Source: Rhizobium sp. Q54
GTDB lineage: Bacteria > Pseudomonadota > Alphaproteobacteria > Rhizobiales > Xanthobacteraceae
Direction of reading: 5' to 3'
Length of the DNA stretch: 64,000 nucleotides
Assembly (NCBI GenBank): GCA_945861895.1
Contig: CAMAWF010000005.1
Span: forward strand, 1 to 64,000
Made by a program: the position numbers and the translations under genes. Below the pieces are notes generated by a model. That model had not been told where the DNA came from. It worked only from the letters and a program-made list of their open reading frames with translations, and ran no database searches. Below are positions 27,054-36,502 of this stretch, in pieces (within the stretch, counting starts at the first letter, position 1; every line of letters starts with the position of its first letter).

Positions 27054-27110
27054 CCTTGGTCGGTCAGCTTTGCCTTGGTCAGTTAGCTTTGCCTTGGTCG
27101 GTCAGCTTTG
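27054..27110. repeat. Three tandem 19-bp repeats at the murF stop codon
   Basis: The unit CCTTGGTCGGTCAGCTTTG occurs at 27054-27072, 27073-27091 (two substitutions) and 27092-27110. The last copy contains the final codons and stop of murF (Q-S-stop on the minus strand), so the array probably grew by duplication of the murF end into the murF-mraY spacer. Confidence 0.9.
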
Positions 27111-28541
27111 CACGGGCGCTTCTTCCAGCGCCGCGTCGCGAGGAAATTGGCGCTCCAGCGCCTTGACGATCGGTCCCATTTTCGAACCCAGCGAGCCCTT
27201 GACCATCACGGCGTCACCCGCCCCGATGGCCGCAACGACGCCTGGTTCGAGCGCCGCCGCGGTTTCGGCATAGCCGCCCCGGCGCGCCGAGGGAAGGGCC
27301 TCCCATAATGAACGCATCAGCGGCCCGCAGCAAAATACCAGATCGACGCCGGCAGATTCCACCGGCCCGGCAAGATCGCGATGCAATGCAGCCCCCTGGG
27401 GTCCGAGTTCGAGCATGTCGCCGAGCACGGCGATACGCCGGCCGCGCGCGCCGATAGCGGCCTGGCCGAGCAGTGCGATGGCTGCGCGCATCGAGGCCGG
27501 ATTGGCATTGTAGCTTTCGTCGATCAACAGGGCCGTGCCGCCCGGCAGATCCAGCCGCATCCGCGCGCCGCGCCCGGTCGCAGGCTTGAGCCGCACCAGC
27601 GCGACGGCGGCGAGCGCCAAATCCGCCCCGGCCAGCGCGACGGCGGCCAGCACGGCGAGCGAATTGAGCACCAGATGGCGGCCGGGCGCGCCGAGCTTAT
27701 AGGTCACCGGCGTGCCGAGAATGCGCGCATCGACTGTCGAACAATCCGGTTGCAGGGAGAACTTCACCGCCCGCGCATCCGCCTGCGCATGTTCGCCAAA
27801 GGAGACGATACTCTTAACACCGGCATCCTTTGCCGCCTGCGCGAGCCGCGCATACTGCGCGTTGTCGCGGTTAAGCACCGCGGCGCCGTCCGGCTCCAGC
27901 CCTGAGAAAATTTCCGCTTTTGCGTCGGCGATTTTTTCCAGCGTGCCGAAATATTCCAGATGCACCGGCTCGATGGAGGTGACGATAGCGACGTGCGGCC
28001 GCACCAGTTTGACCAGCGGCGTGATTTCGCCCGCGTGGTTCATGCCGATTTCGAAGACGGCGAATTTCGCGCTCTGAGGGCACCTGGCCAGAGAAAGCGG
28101 CACGCCCCAATGATTGTTGTAGGAGGCGGCCGACGCATGAGTTTCGCCCTCGCGCAAGAGCGCGAGCCGCAGCGCCTCCTTGGTGCCGGTCTTGCCGACC
28201 GAACCGGTGACGGCGATGATTTTCGCGTTGCTGCGCGCACGCGCGGCGCGGGCAAGGTCGCGCAAGGCTTCCAGCACGTCGGGCACCAAAAGCAGCGGCG
28301 CATCGCTTGGAAATTTCCCGCGCCGGTCAAGCGCGACGACGGCAAGCCCGGCACCCGCCTGCAAGGCCGCCGCGACGAATTCGTGGCCATCGCGGTTTTC
28401 ACCGGCGATGGCGAAGAATGCCTCGCCTTTTTGGATTGTGCGGGTGTCGATGGAAATGCCGGATATATCCGCAGGCAGCGCGCCCTGCTGTTGCGCACGC
28501 ATGGCAGCGGCCATCGCCTCGACCGTCCACAACGCGCTCAT
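27102..28541 (-). CDS. murF: UDP-N-acetylmuramoyl-tripeptide--D-alanyl-D-alanine ligase
   Basis: MurF adds D-Ala-D-Ala to the stem tripeptide. The 479-aa product has the N-terminal substrate-binding domain (SGISIDTRTIQKGEAFFAI), the P-loop VTGSVGKTGTKEALRLAL at about residue 113, and the motifs EPVHLEYFGTLEKIADAKAE and LLIDESYNANPASMRAAIAL. Its ATG overlaps the murE stop (ATGA). The last codons fall in a tandem 19-bp repeat. Confidence 0.97.
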   Translation of the reverse strand: MSALWTVEAMAAAMRAQQQGALPADISGISIDTRTIQKGEAFFAIAGENRDGHEFVAAALQAGAGLAVVALDRRGKFPSDAPLLLVPDVLEALRDLARAARARSNAKIIAVTGSVGKTGTKEALRLALLREGETHASAASYNNHWGVPLSLARCPQSAKFAVFEIGMNHAGEITPLVKLVRPHVAIVTSIEPVHLEYFGTLEKIADAKAEIFSGLEPDGAAVLNRDNAQYARLAQAAKDAGVKSIVSFGEHAQADARAVKFSLQPDCSTVDARILGTPVTYKLGAPGRHLVLNSLAVLAAVALAGADLALAAVALVRLKPATGRGARMRLDLPGGTALLIDESYNANPASMRAAIALLGQAAIGARGRRIAVLGDMLELGPQGAALHRDLAGPVESAGVDLVFCCGPLMRSLWEALPSARRGGYAETAAALEPGVVAAIGAGDAVMVKGSLGSKMGPIVKALERQFPRDAALEEAPVQS

Positions 28542-29986
28542 GCCAGCCTGCCCTTTAGCGCCGCCGCGACCGCTTCGTGATCGCTGAACGGCACAATGCG
28601 ATCGCCGACGATTTGGCCGCTTTCATGGCCCTTGCCGGCGATCAGCAAGACATCGCCGCGCTTAAGCGAAGATATGGCGGTGCGTATGGCCTCGGCGCGG
28701 TCGCCGATTTCGCGGGCGCCCGGCGCCGCCTTGAGGATGGCGGCGCGGATGGCCGCGGGATTCTCGCTTCTTGGATTGTCGTCGGTGACGATGACGCGGT
28801 CGGCGCCCTGCGCCGCGATGGCGCCCATCAGCGGGCGCTTGCCGGCATCGCGGTCGCCGCCGGCGCCGAACACCACGACCAATTGCCCGCTGGCATAAGG
28901 CCGCAACGCTTCAAGCGCCTTGGCGAGCGCATCCGGCTTGTGGGCGTAATCGACAAATATCGGCGCGCCGTTCGCGCTGCCGACTTGTTCTAACCTCCCT
29001 TTAGCGCCGGTGAGTTTTTCCAGCGCGGCGAAGACCGCGAGCGGCTCGCTGCCAGTCGAAATCGCCAAACCCGCCGCGACCAGCGCGTTCTCGACCTGGA
29101 AGCCGCCGACCAGCGGCAAACGCAGAGAGATTGAGCGGCCGGCATGCGCAAGCGTCAGCTTTTGCGCAAAGCCGTCGATGACAGCTTCATTGAGGCGGAT
29201 GCCGTCGCCTTTGCGGCCGATGGTGAAAATCCGCAACCCCCGCCGCTTCGCCGCCGCGATGACGGCTGCCGCATGCTCATGATCGGCATCGATCACCGCA
29301 CCGCCGCCCGGCACGACCAGCGCATCGAACAGCCGCAGCTTGGCGGCGAGATAAGCCGCGATGCTGGGGTGATAGTCGAGATGATCGCGCGACAAATTCG
29401 TGAATGCGCCGGCCGCCACGCGCACGCCGTCGAGCCGGTGCTGGTCGAGCCCGTGCGACGACGCCTCCAACGCAAGATGCGTGACGCCCTCGCCCGCCAG
29501 GCGATCGAGCGTGCGATGCAGCTCGACCGGGTCCGGCGTGGTGAGCGAGCCGTATTCCTCGCCCGCGGGCGACACAACGCCGATGGTGCCGATGCTCGCG
29601 GCCTTAGCGCCCAATGCCGTCCATATCTGACGGGTGAAGGCGGCGACGGAAGTCTTCCCGCTGGTGCCGGTGACGGCGGCAACGGTCGCGGGCTGGCGTG
29701 GATAAAACTTCGCCGCGGCCAGTGCGAGCGCGCGCCGTGCATTCTCGACCCGGACAAATGCCACGCCGGGGGCAAGTTTCGCGGGCTTGCGCTCGGCCGC
29801 GATCGCGCTGGCGCCGGTCGCGATCGCAGCATCGACAAAATCCAAACCGTCGGCCTTGCTGCCGGCAATGGCGACGAACAGGAAACCCGGCTTCACCTTG
29901 CGGCTGTCGGCGGCAATTCCGGTAATTTCGACACCGGCGGATTGCGCGTCGATCTCGCCCGCATTCAGGAGATCGCGCAGCTTCAC
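28538..29986 (-). CDS. murE: UDP-N-acetylmuramoyl-L-alanyl-D-glutamate--2,6-diaminopimelate ligase
   Basis: MurE adds the third residue of the stem peptide. The 482-aa product has the P-loop [43 protein letters not shown] and the C-terminal [16 protein letters not shown]. The DNPR motif is the mark of enzymes specific for meso-diaminopimelate rather than lysine. The start is GTG at 29986, overlapping the ftsI stop (GTGA); the frame is open much further upstream but that part lies inside ftsI. Confidence 0.97.
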   Translation of the reverse strand: MKLRDLLNAGEIDAQSAGVEITGIAADSRKVKPGFLFVAIAGSKADGLDFVDAAIATGASAIAAERKPAKLAPGVAFVRVENARRALALAAAKFYPRQPATVAAVTGTSGKTSVAAFTRQIWTALGAKAASIGTIGVVSPAGEEYGSLTTPDPVELHRTLDRLAGEGVTHLALEASSHGLDQHRLDGVRVAAGAFTNLSRDHLDYHPSIAAYLAAKLRLFDALVVPGGGAVIDADHEHAAAVIAAAKRRGLRIFTIGRKGDGIRLNEAVIDGFAQKLTLAHAGRSISLRLPLVGGFQVENALVAAGLAISTGSEPLAVFAALEKLTGAKGRLEQVGSANGAPIFVDYAHKPDALAKALEALRPYASGQLVVVFGAGGDRDAGKRPLMGAIAAQGADRVIVTDDNPRSENPAAIRAAILKAAPGAREIGDRAEAIRTAISSLKRGDVLLIAGKGHESGQIVGDRIVPFSDHEAVAAALKGRLA

Positions 29987-31725
29987 CGCGTCCCCTTGGT
30001 GCTGGCGGTGACCGCGAGGATCAATTGGTCGGCCGGCGGCAGATCGAAGCGCGGCGCGAGCCCCAACAGCGGCGCCACGCGCGCGATCACCGCGCCGCCG
30101 ACCGGCACAGCGTTCCAGCCCGAGGTGGCGACCCCTTTGGATTCCGGCGTCGGCTGCGGTTCGTCGAGCATGATCAACAAAAGATAGCGCGGATTGTCGG
30201 ACGGCAGAATGGCGGTGAAACTGGTCAATAATTGGGTCTTGGAATAGCGCCCGGCCACGACCTTTTCCGAGGAGCCGGTCTTGCCGCCGACATAATAGCC
30301 CTTCACGTCGGCCCGCGCCGCCGTGCCCTTCTCGGCGTTGAGCCGCATCAGATAACGCATCTTGTCGCTGGTTTCCGGCTTGACCACCCGATGCGCCAGT
30401 TTCAGCGCTTCGGCTTCGCTGCGCTTGAGGAAGGTCGGCGGAATCATGTTGCCGCCATTGACCACCGCGGAAATGCCCATCACCGCCTGCAGCGGCGCGA
30501 CCGAAAGCCCGTGCCCGAATGAGATGGTGACGGTATTGAGTTCGGCCCAGCGTTTCGGCACCAGCGGCTCGGCGCTTTCCGGCAATTCCGTGCGCAGCCG
30601 GTCGAGCTGGCCGAGCTTTTTGAGGAACGCCTTGTGATAATCGACGCCGAGCGCGAGCGCCATGCGCGCGGTTCCGATGTTGGACGAGTAAGTGAAAATC
30701 TCCGGCACGGTGAGCACGCGTTTCTGCGCGTGAAAATCGTTGATGCTGAATTTGCCGTAGCGCAGCGGCAACCGCGCGTCGAAGGTCGAGTTCAATCCGA
30801 TCTTGCCGCTGTCGAGCGCCATGGCCAGCGTGAGCGCCTTGAAGGTGGAGCCCATTTCGTAGACGCCGGTGGTCAGCCGGTTGATGCGGGTCGGATCGTT
30901 GGCCTCGCGCGGCGAATTCGGATCGTAATCCGGGTCCGACACCATGGCGACGATTTCGCCGGTGCGCACGTCGGTGATGATGCCGGCGGCCGCCTTCGCC
31001 TTGTATTTTTCGCGCGCGGCGACCAGCTCGTTGCGCAGCGCGTATTGCACGCGCAGATCGACGGCAAGCTCGACCGAGGCTTGCAGGCGATCGGTGGCGA
31101 GGCCCGCCATGTGCAGATCGGCGAGCCCGCGCCCGTCGAGCCATTTCTCGATGCCGGCGATGCCCTGGTTGTCGATATTGACGTGGCCAATCACATGCGA
31201 GACGACCGGCCCGTTGGGATAGATGCGTTTGTTCTCGGTGAAGAAGCCGATGCCGGGAACTCCGAGCCGGTGGATTTCGTGCTGCTGCTCCGGCGTGATC
31301 TCGCGCTTGAGCCAGACGAAACCGCGCTTGGAGGACAATCGCTCGCGCAATTCGGTGGCGTCGAGGTCGGGCATTACCGCGGTGAGCAATTCCACCGCCT
31401 CGTCGACGTCGATGATCTTGCGCGGTTCGCCGAACAGCGAGGGCGTCTTGACGTCGGTCGCCAGGATTTCGCCGTTGCGGTCGAGGATGTCCGGGCGCGC
31501 GGTGGAAACGGCATCCTGTCCCACGCCGCGGCGGGTGCTGAGGCCCTCGGGCGTTACCGTGAGCATGACCAGGCGCAGCGCGATGATGGCGTAGATTCCG
31601 ACGAAGGCAAAGATGGCAAGGCCGATGCGCGCCCTGGCTTTGACGTTGCGGTCGATGCCGCTGCCATAGAGCAGCGATCGCAGCGCACGCTGCCAGCGCG
31701 AATTCACCGCTTGCGGGGCGTGCAT
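29983..31725 (-). CDS. ftsI: Penicillin-binding protein 3, septal transpeptidase FtsI
   Basis: FtsI is the class B transpeptidase that cross-links septal peptidoglycan with FtsW. The 580-aa product has one N-terminal membrane segment ([19 protein letters not shown]), the PBP dimer domain, and the transpeptidase motifs in order: SxxK as GSTFKALT, SxN as YSSNIGTA and KTG as [10 protein letters not shown]. The ATG at 31725 shares a base with the ftsL stop; murE overlaps at the other end. Confidence 0.96.
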   Translation of the reverse strand: MHAPQAVNSRWQRALRSLLYGSGIDRNVKARARIGLAIFAFVGIYAIIALRLVMLTVTPEGLSTRRGVGQDAVSTARPDILDRNGEILATDVKTPSLFGEPRKIIDVDEAVELLTAVMPDLDATELRERLSSKRGFVWLKREITPEQQHEIHRLGVPGIGFFTENKRIYPNGPVVSHVIGHVNIDNQGIAGIEKWLDGRGLADLHMAGLATDRLQASVELAVDLRVQYALRNELVAAREKYKAKAAAGIITDVRTGEIVAMVSDPDYDPNSPREANDPTRINRLTTGVYEMGSTFKALTLAMALDSGKIGLNSTFDARLPLRYGKFSINDFHAQKRVLTVPEIFTYSSNIGTARMALALGVDYHKAFLKKLGQLDRLRTELPESAEPLVPKRWAELNTVTISFGHGLSVAPLQAVMGISAVVNGGNMIPPTFLKRSEAEALKLAHRVVKPETSDKMRYLMRLNAEKGTAARADVKGYYVGGKTGSSEKVVAGRYSKTQLLTSFTAILPSDNPRYLLLIMLDEPQPTPESKGVATSGWNAVPVGGAVIARVAPLLGLAPRFDLPPADQLILAVTASTKGTR

Positions 31726-32099
31726 CAATTCACCCTGCCGGCCGGCAGGCTTCCGGTCGCGCCGTCGCTTTGGGGGCTGAGCAAGGCGCCGATCGGATCG
31801 TCCGCCGGCGGGCGCAGGTAACCCTTCGGCCGTTCCGGCAACCGGTCGAGATTGTCGAATTGCGCCGGCTCGATCGGCTTGAGCGGCAAATGGCGTTTCG
31901 CCAGCAATTGGATGCGTCCGGGCGTATCGAGCTTGGCCCATTCCGCGCGCAACGCGGCGATGGCGTCGCGCTCGCGCCGGATTTCGCCGCGCAACTTGGC
32001 CACGCGCTCGCCCTGCAAGGTGGAATCGAATTTGATCTTGTAGACATAGGATGCCGCCAGCACGAGCGCGCCGATGACCACTATGTTGAGAAGGCGCAT
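31725..32099 (-). CDS. ftsL: Cell division protein FtsL
   Basis: The 124-aa protein has the small bitopic layout of FtsL: a short cytoplasmic start, one membrane segment (LLNIVVIGALVLAASYVYKI) and a coiled-coil stretch (GERVAKLRGEIRRERDAIAALR). The C-terminus is short and proline-rich. Sequence conservation in this family is low; the assignment rests on layout and position between rsmH and ftsI, where ftsL normally lies. It shares one base with ftsI and lies two bases after rsmH. Confidence 0.88.
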   Translation of the reverse strand: MRLLNIVVIGALVLAASYVYKIKFDSTLQGERVAKLRGEIRRERDAIAALRAEWAKLDTPGRIQLLAKRHLPLKPIEPAQFDNLDRLPERPKGYLRPPADDPIGALLSPQSDGATGSLPAGRVN

Positions 32100-32101
32100 C
32101 G

Positions 32102-33133
32102 TCACCTCCCCTTGATAATGTCGGCGAGCGACGGCAGCCGCGGCAGCAGATCGTCCATGGCCGCGCGCGCGGGAGCATCGTTGCGCTCGGCGGCGCGCAA
32201 TTTGGCCGAGCGCGCACGGGGATTTTTTGCAATTTCGGTTTCGTCGGCAACCACCGGCCGCTTGGTGAGAACGCTGAAGGTCGGCGCCGGACGCTCGACT
32301 TCCGGTTGATGGCGCGAGCCGCCGCCGATCCGGCTGCGTTCGACCAGGAACGATTTGACGATGCGGTCGTCGAGCGAATGAAACGACACCACGACCAGCC
32401 GCCCGCCCGGCTTGAGCACGCGCTCGGCGGCGGCAAGCGCGGCTGCAAGCTCGCCCAGTTCGTCGTTGATGAAAATGCGCAGCGCCTGAAACGTGCGCGT
32501 CGCCGGATGAATGTCGCCCGGCCGCGAGCGGACCACGCGCGCGACGATGTCGGCGAGCGCCCGCGTCGTGACGATCGGCGCGTCGGCGCGCGCCTTGACG
32601 ATGGCGCGGGCAACCGCGCGCGAATGCCGCTCTTCGCCGAGCGTGAAGATGATCGATGCAAGATCGCGCTCCGATGCCGTCGCGATCAAACCAGCCGCAT
32701 CGACATCCGATTCGCCCATGCGCATGTCGAGCGGCCCGTCGAGGCGGAAGGAGAATCCACGCTCGGCCCGGTCGAGCTGCATCGAAGACACGCCGAGGTC
32801 GAGCACGACGCCATCGACGGCGGCGGCGCCGCACTCGCTCGCCGCGTTATCGAGATTGGAAAATCGATCCTCGATCAGCGTCAGCCGGCCTTGCGCGGCT
32901 TCCACCAGACCGGCGCCGCGCGCGATGGCGCTCTGGTCGCGGTCGATGCCGATGACGTTTGCGTTCGCGGCATCGAGAATGCGCCGTGTATAGCCGCCGG
33001 CGCCGAATGTCGCGTCGATATAGATGCCGCCGTCTTTGACATCGAGGAAGTCGACCGCCGGGCGGCCGAGCACAGGAATATGTTGCGCCGGCCCACCAGC
33101 GACAGCCGCAAAGCCGTCGCCGCCCGCCGTCAT
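32102..33133 (-). CDS. rsmH: 16S rRNA (cytosine(1402)-N(4))-methyltransferase
   Basis: RsmH (MraW) methylates C1402 of 16S rRNA. The 343-aa product has the SAM-binding [17 protein letters not shown], the motif [25 protein letters not shown], and the C-terminal [20 protein letters not shown] followed by VKSFL. The ATG at 33133 overlaps the mraZ stop (ATGA); an ATG six bases upstream at 33139 is also possible. Confidence 0.96.
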   Translation of the reverse strand: MTAGGDGFAAVAGGPAQHIPVLGRPAVDFLDVKDGGIYIDATFGAGGYTRRILDAANANVIGIDRDQSAIARGAGLVEAAQGRLTLIEDRFSNLDNAASECGAAAVDGVVLDLGVSSMQLDRAERGFSFRLDGPLDMRMGESDVDAAGLIATASERDLASIIFTLGEERHSRAVARAIVKARADAPIVTTRALADIVARVVRSRPGDIHPATRTFQALRIFINDELGELAAALAAAERVLKPGGRLVVVSFHSLDDRIVKSFLVERSRIGGGSRHQPEVERPAPTFSVLTKRPVVADETEIAKNPRARSAKLRAAERNDAPARAAMDDLLPRLPSLADIIKGR

Positions 33134-33609
33134 TCCCATGCTCCATGCGCCGTTGGCGCCGCCGCCTGGGATTTCAATTGCTCCCGGAGCGCGCGCACCT
33201 TTTGGGTGGCCTGCGCGAGCTCGGCTTGGAAGCGGCCGGGCTCCCAGAGCTGAAACTTGTGACCGAGCCAGACGAACAGAACCCGGTCGGCGATTCCGGC
33301 GTGGACCTTCAACGGCTCGTTCAGCGTCACCCTGCCCTCGGCATCGAGCTTCAGGGTCGCGCTGGTGCCATAGAGAGCGGCCGAAAACTGCTCGCGTTCT
33401 TCCGAAAAGGGCGCAAAGCGCGCGATCACCGTTTCGATCTCCGACATCAGCGCGTTCCCCCCGGCATCGATCGCCGGGCGATCGAGCGCCGGATAGCAAT
33501 AGAGGCCGTCGAAACCATCGCGGCCGAGCACCGCACGAAAAGGAGCCGGTATCGATACGCGCCCCTTGGAGTCGAGCCGCAGCGTCGTGTTGGACACGAA
33601 GCGGTTCAT
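33130..33609 (-). CDS. mraZ: Transcriptional regulator MraZ
   Basis: MraZ is the DNA-binding regulator at the head of the dcw cluster and represses its own promoter in E. coli. The 159-aa product has two SpoVT-AbrB domains: [18 protein letters not shown] near residue 13 and [19 protein letters not shown] near residue 88. It also has the motif [19 protein letters not shown] at 33609 was chosen by family N-terminus ([13 protein letters not shown]). Four TGGGN boxes lie about 100 bases upstream. Confidence 0.96.
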   Translation of the reverse strand: MNRFVSNTTLRLDSKGRVSIPAPFRAVLGRDGFDGLYCYPALDRPAIDAGGNALMSEIETVIARFAPFSEEREQFSAALYGTSATLKLDAEGRVTLNEPLKVHAGIADRVLFVWLGHKFQLWEPGRFQAELAQATQKVRALREQLKSQAAAPTAHGAWE

Positions 33610-33709
33610 CTTTGGCACCCGACTGGACGCAACCACCGCGGCCTCCGCGAGAGGCCTTGGCCCCCATCGCCCGGACGCCCCTGGGGTCAGGGAAATCAAC
33701 AAAACGTGG

Positions 33710-33749
33710 TGGGTTATTTTGGGATATCATGGGCTAATATGGGCGTCAA
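33710..33749 (-). promoter_or_regulatory. mraZ promoter with four MraZ boxes
   Basis: On the plus strand TGGGT, TGGGA, TGGGC and TGGGC begin at 33710, 33720, 33730 and 33740, an exact 10-base period with 5-base spacers. This is the site known to be bound by MraZ in E. coli, where three copies occur. On the minus strand TTGACG (33749-33744) and TATCCC (33726-33721) are 17 bases apart, so the boxes overlap the putative promoter and autorepression is expected. Confidence 0.75.
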
Positions 33750-34152
33750 CGGAAGCGCCGCCAGCCGCGCCCGGGGGCCCTCGGCCACGCTGGCAACACC
33801 TCATTAACGACCAGCCGGCTTAAGGATTGGTTGCCGCGAGGTCCGGCGGCGCCGCGCCATCGCCTTGTCGCAGAGACCGGACCGCAGAAACCGGTAACCC
33901 GTTCGGGTTGACTGGCTTGGCGTTATCCTTGGCGTTATCAATGAGTGAGTTAAGTTACGGCCCGGTCGGGGACAGTGTCGCGGGCCGGGTTATTATCTGG
34001 CGAGACTTGCGTTGAAGACTTGCGTTAAAGACTTGCGTTAAAGACTTGCGTTAAAGACTTGCGTTGAAAACTTGCGTTAAACAGGTGCGGCGTTGGATAC
34101 CGGTACGACGTTTCATTCCAGATTTCCCGCCATAGCGCTTATGCTTCGGGCC
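33750..34152. other. mraZ-amidase intergenic region with tandem repeats
   Basis: No convincing gene is present. Two copies of CTTGGCGTTAT lie at 33917-33938, and a six-copy 13-bp tandem array at 34004-34081 is listed separately. The region should hold divergent promoters for the dcw block and the amidase. Confidence 0.6.
34004..34081. repeat. Six tandem 13-bp repeats
   Basis: The unit GACTTGCGTTAAA repeats six times without gaps. Copies 2 to 4 are identical, copies 1 and 5 read GTTGAA at the end, and copy 6 begins with A. It is non-coding and lies 72 bases before the amidase start. Confidence 0.92.
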
Positions 34153-34926
34153 ATGCCGCCCTTCCAGCCGGATTCATTCATCGTCTCCGATATCGTTGCC
34201 TCGCCGAACCACGACGAGCGCAAAGACGGCATGCCGCCCGATATGGTCGTGCTGCATTACACCGGAATGCAGGACGATCAGGCCGCGCTCGACCGGTTAT
34301 GCTCGGCGGAAAGCAAAGTCTCGTCCCACTATGTCGTGTTCGCCGACGGCCGCATCGTGCAATGCGTGCCGGAAACGCGCCGCGCCTGGCATGCCGGCGT
34401 CTCGTCATGGGCCGGCGCAACCGACATCAACTCCCATTCGATCGGCATCGAGATCGCCAATCCCGGCCACGATTTCGACTATCCGGATTTTCCGCGGCGG
34501 CAGATCGCCGCAGTGATTACGCTTTGCCGCGGCATTCTCGCCCGCCGACGCCAGATCCGCCCCGACCGGGTGCTGGCGCATTCCGATGTGGCCCCGGCGC
34601 GCAAGCAGGACCCCGGCGAGAAATTCCCCTGGGGGCTGTTGAGCGAGTCCGGCATCGGCCATTGGGTGCGGCCGGCGCCGCTGACGCTTGCAGGTCCGCA
34701 GCTGGCGCCTGGCGACATGGGCGACGCGGTCACGCAACTGCAACGCAACCTGGCGGGTTACGGCTACGGCCTGGAAGCGACCGGCACCTACGATGAAGAT
34801 ACGCGCATTGTGGTCGCCGCGTTCCAGCGCCATTTCCGTCCCGGGCGCGTCGACGGCATCGCCGACGATTCCACCACGACAACGCTGCGCGCGCTGATCG
34901 AAACCCGGCCCACGCCGCTGGAATGA
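34153..34926 (+). CDS. N-acetylmuramoyl-L-alanine amidase, AmpD/AmiD type with peptidoglycan-binding domain
   Basis: This enzyme cleaves the MurNAc-L-Ala bond of peptidoglycan or muropeptides. The product has an Amidase_2 domain with zinc ligands recognisable in VVLHYTGMQ (His), RAWHAGVSSW, INSHSIGIEIANPG and VLAHSDVAPARKQDPGEKFPW (His and Asp). A C-terminal PG_binding_1 domain follows (GDMGDAVTQLQRNLAGYGY, then VAAFQRHFRPGRVDG). No signal peptide is evident, so it is probably cytoplasmic and acts in wall recycling. ATG at 34153 was chosen; ATG 34141 and TTG 34093 are alternatives. Confidence 0.88.
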   Translation: MPPFQPDSFIVSDIVASPNHDERKDGMPPDMVVLHYTGMQDDQAALDRLCSAESKVSSHYVVFADGRIVQCVPETRRAWHAGVSSWAGATDINSHSIGIEIANPGHDFDYPDFPRRQIAAVITLCRGILARRRQIRPDRVLAHSDVAPARKQDPGEKFPWGLLSESGIGHWVRPAPLTLAGPQLAPGDMGDAVTQLQRNLAGYGYGLEATGTYDEDTRIVVAAFQRHFRPGRVDGIADDSTTTTLRALIETRPTPLE

Positions 34927-34980
34927 TTAACGCCGCGGCGCTTGACGCGGACGCTCGACCTCCCCATTGCTATCAGCGTC

Positions 34981-35378
34981 AGTCGGCTGGACGGCCGCTC
35001 CGGCATTTCACCGAAAGGTGGCCGGGGAGGAAAGTCCGGGCTCCAAGGACAAACGGTGCCGGATAACGTCCGGCGGGGGCAACCCCAGGGAAAGTGCCAC
35101 AGAGAGCAGACCGCCCGTCTTCGCGAAAGCTTCGACGGGTAAGGGTGAAAAGGTGCGGTAAGAGCGCACCGCGCCGGCGGCAACGCAGGCGGCACGGCAA
35201 ACCCCACCGGGAGCAAGACCGAATAGGAGCGGCGCGGGACGCAAGTCTCAGGTCCTGTCCGGATCAGCCGTTCGGGTAGGTTGCTGGAGGCGGCGGGTAA
35301 CCGGCGTCCCAGAGGAATGGCCGTCACGCATGTGGCTCGCGCTACATGCCTTACAGAACCCGGCTTATAGGCCGGCTG
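34981..35378 (+). ncRNA. rnpB: RNase P RNA (M1 RNA, class A)
   Basis: This is the catalytic RNA that trims the 5' ends of tRNA precursors. The conserved core is visible: GAGGAAAGTCCGGGCTCC at 35027-35044, CAGAGAGCAGACCGCC near 35099, AAGGGTGAAAAGGTGCGGTA near 35142, ACCCCACCGGGAGCAA near 35201, CAGAGGAATGGCC near 35310, and ACAGAACCCGGCTTATAGGC near 35353. The ends pair to form P1 (AGTCGGC with GCCGGCT), which fixes the boundaries within a few bases. It is in the usual alphaproteobacterial size range and is followed by a strong terminator. Confidence 0.96.
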
Positions 35379-35387
35379 ATATGTTAA

Positions 35388-35427
35388 GGGGGCTCGGCGG
35401 AAAACCCGCCGGGCCCCCGCCATTTTT
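35388..35427 (+). terminator. Intrinsic terminator of rnpB
   Basis: GGGGGCTCGGCGG pairs with CCGCCGGGCCCCC around an AAAAC loop (35388-35418, one G-T pair), followed by catttttc. It is the clearest intrinsic terminator in the window. Confidence 0.85.
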
Positions 35428-35513
35428 CAATCGATCGTTTCCGCTGATGCATTGATCGCGGGCTTTCGTTGGATGCGGCGCGTTGCAATTGCTAGCGTCG
35501 CGCATAGGCGTCC

Positions 35514-36413
35514 ATGACCTTTTTTCGCCAAATATCTTTTTCCCACCAGAACCTCGGCCTCGCGCTTGGCATCGCCGGCATGGTGACCTTCGCCGCGACT
35601 CTTCCTGCCCGGCGGCTCGGGGTCACGGCGCTCGATCCCTTGTTCCTGAGCGCCGCCAGCGCGACGCTTGCCGGATGCACGGCGTTGATGGTGCTCATCG
35701 CCACGCGCCGTACGCTGCCGCCGCGAACACTGTGGCCCGCGCTCTTTAGCGCCGGATTTTGCAGCATCGTCGCCTTTCCGATTCTCACCGCGCTGGCGAT
35801 GATGACGGTGCCCGCCGCGCACGGCGGCGTGGTGCTCGGCATCCAGCCGCTGGCGATCGCTGCCGGCGCTGCGCTGCTGGCGCACGAGCGGCCGAGCGGC
35901 GGCTTCTGGCTGGTGAGCGCCGCCGGCGCCATCGTCGTGGTGACTTTCGTGCTGCGCCGCGGCGGCGCCGATACGGTGAGCGCCGGCGACTTCTTTCTGA
36001 TCGCCGCGGTGATCGCCGGTGCCGTCAACTACACGCTCTACGGCCGGCTCACATCGCTGATGCCCGGATGGGAAGTGATTTCCTGGTCAGTGACGATCTT
36101 CCTTCCGCTCGCCGCCGCCGCCACCTTCGCGCTGTGGCCGGCCGATCTCGCAAACGTGCCTTATCCGGTGTGGGCGGCGCTCGGCTATATCGGCTTGGTC
36201 AGCCAATATACCGGCTTCTTCCTCTTCAACGCGGCGCTGGCCATGGGCGGGATCGCCCGCGTCGGCCAGGTGCTGCTGCTACAGCCGTTCGTGACCCTGG
36301 CGCTCGCGGCGCCGGTGAACGGCGAGCGCATCGATCTCGAAACCATCCTGTTCGCCGCCGCCGTGGTGACGACGGTGGTGATCGGCCAGCGCATGCGGGT
36401 GACGCGCGGCTGA
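35514..36413 (+). CDS. EamA/DMT family transporter (copy 1)
   Basis: The 299-aa integral membrane protein has ten hydrophobic segments arranged as two EamA repeats, typical of drug/metabolite exporters. Landmarks are AATLPARRLGVTALDPLFLS, AHGGVVLGIQPLAIAAGAAL, AHERPSGGFWLVS and the second-half PGWEVISWSVTIFLPL. Substrate is unknown. The following gene encodes a protein of equal length that matches it along its whole length, so the pair arose by tandem duplication. Confidence 0.88.
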   Translation: MTFFRQISFSHQNLGLALGIAGMVTFAATLPARRLGVTALDPLFLSAASATLAGCTALMVLIATRRTLPPRTLWPALFSAGFCSIVAFPILTALAMMTVPAAHGGVVLGIQPLAIAAGAALLAHERPSGGFWLVSAAGAIVVVTFVLRRGGADTVSAGDFFLIAAVIAGAVNYTLYGRLTSLMPGWEVISWSVTIFLPLAAAATFALWPADLANVPYPVWAALGYIGLVSQYTGFFLFNAALAMGGIARVGQVLLLQPFVTLALAAPVNGERIDLETILFAAAVVTTVVIGQRMRVTRG

Positions 36414-36502
36414 TATGCAATTCAAATCATCGCTGCGACCGACATGACCCATTGTAGACTTTCACTGGTGAAGGCCAGAAGGGCGGGCTAGCGTCCGTCC
36501 GC

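Noticed and set aside
28538..32834. Very long minus-strand frames extending murE, ftsI, ftsL and rsmH upstream
   Set aside because: The extensions overlap neighbouring genes in other frames and have no family counterpart; internal starts with ATGA/GTGA overlaps fit the families.
33827..34015. 62-codon plus-strand frame between mraZ and the amidase
   Set aside because: No ribosome binding site, no family resemblance, and it runs into the tandem repeats.
34004..34081. CRISPR array
   Set aside because: The 13-bp units are directly adjacent with no spacers and no cas genes are near.
34788..35423. Open frames across the RNase P RNA on both strands
   Set aside because: The sequence is explained by rnpB with its conserved core and terminator.
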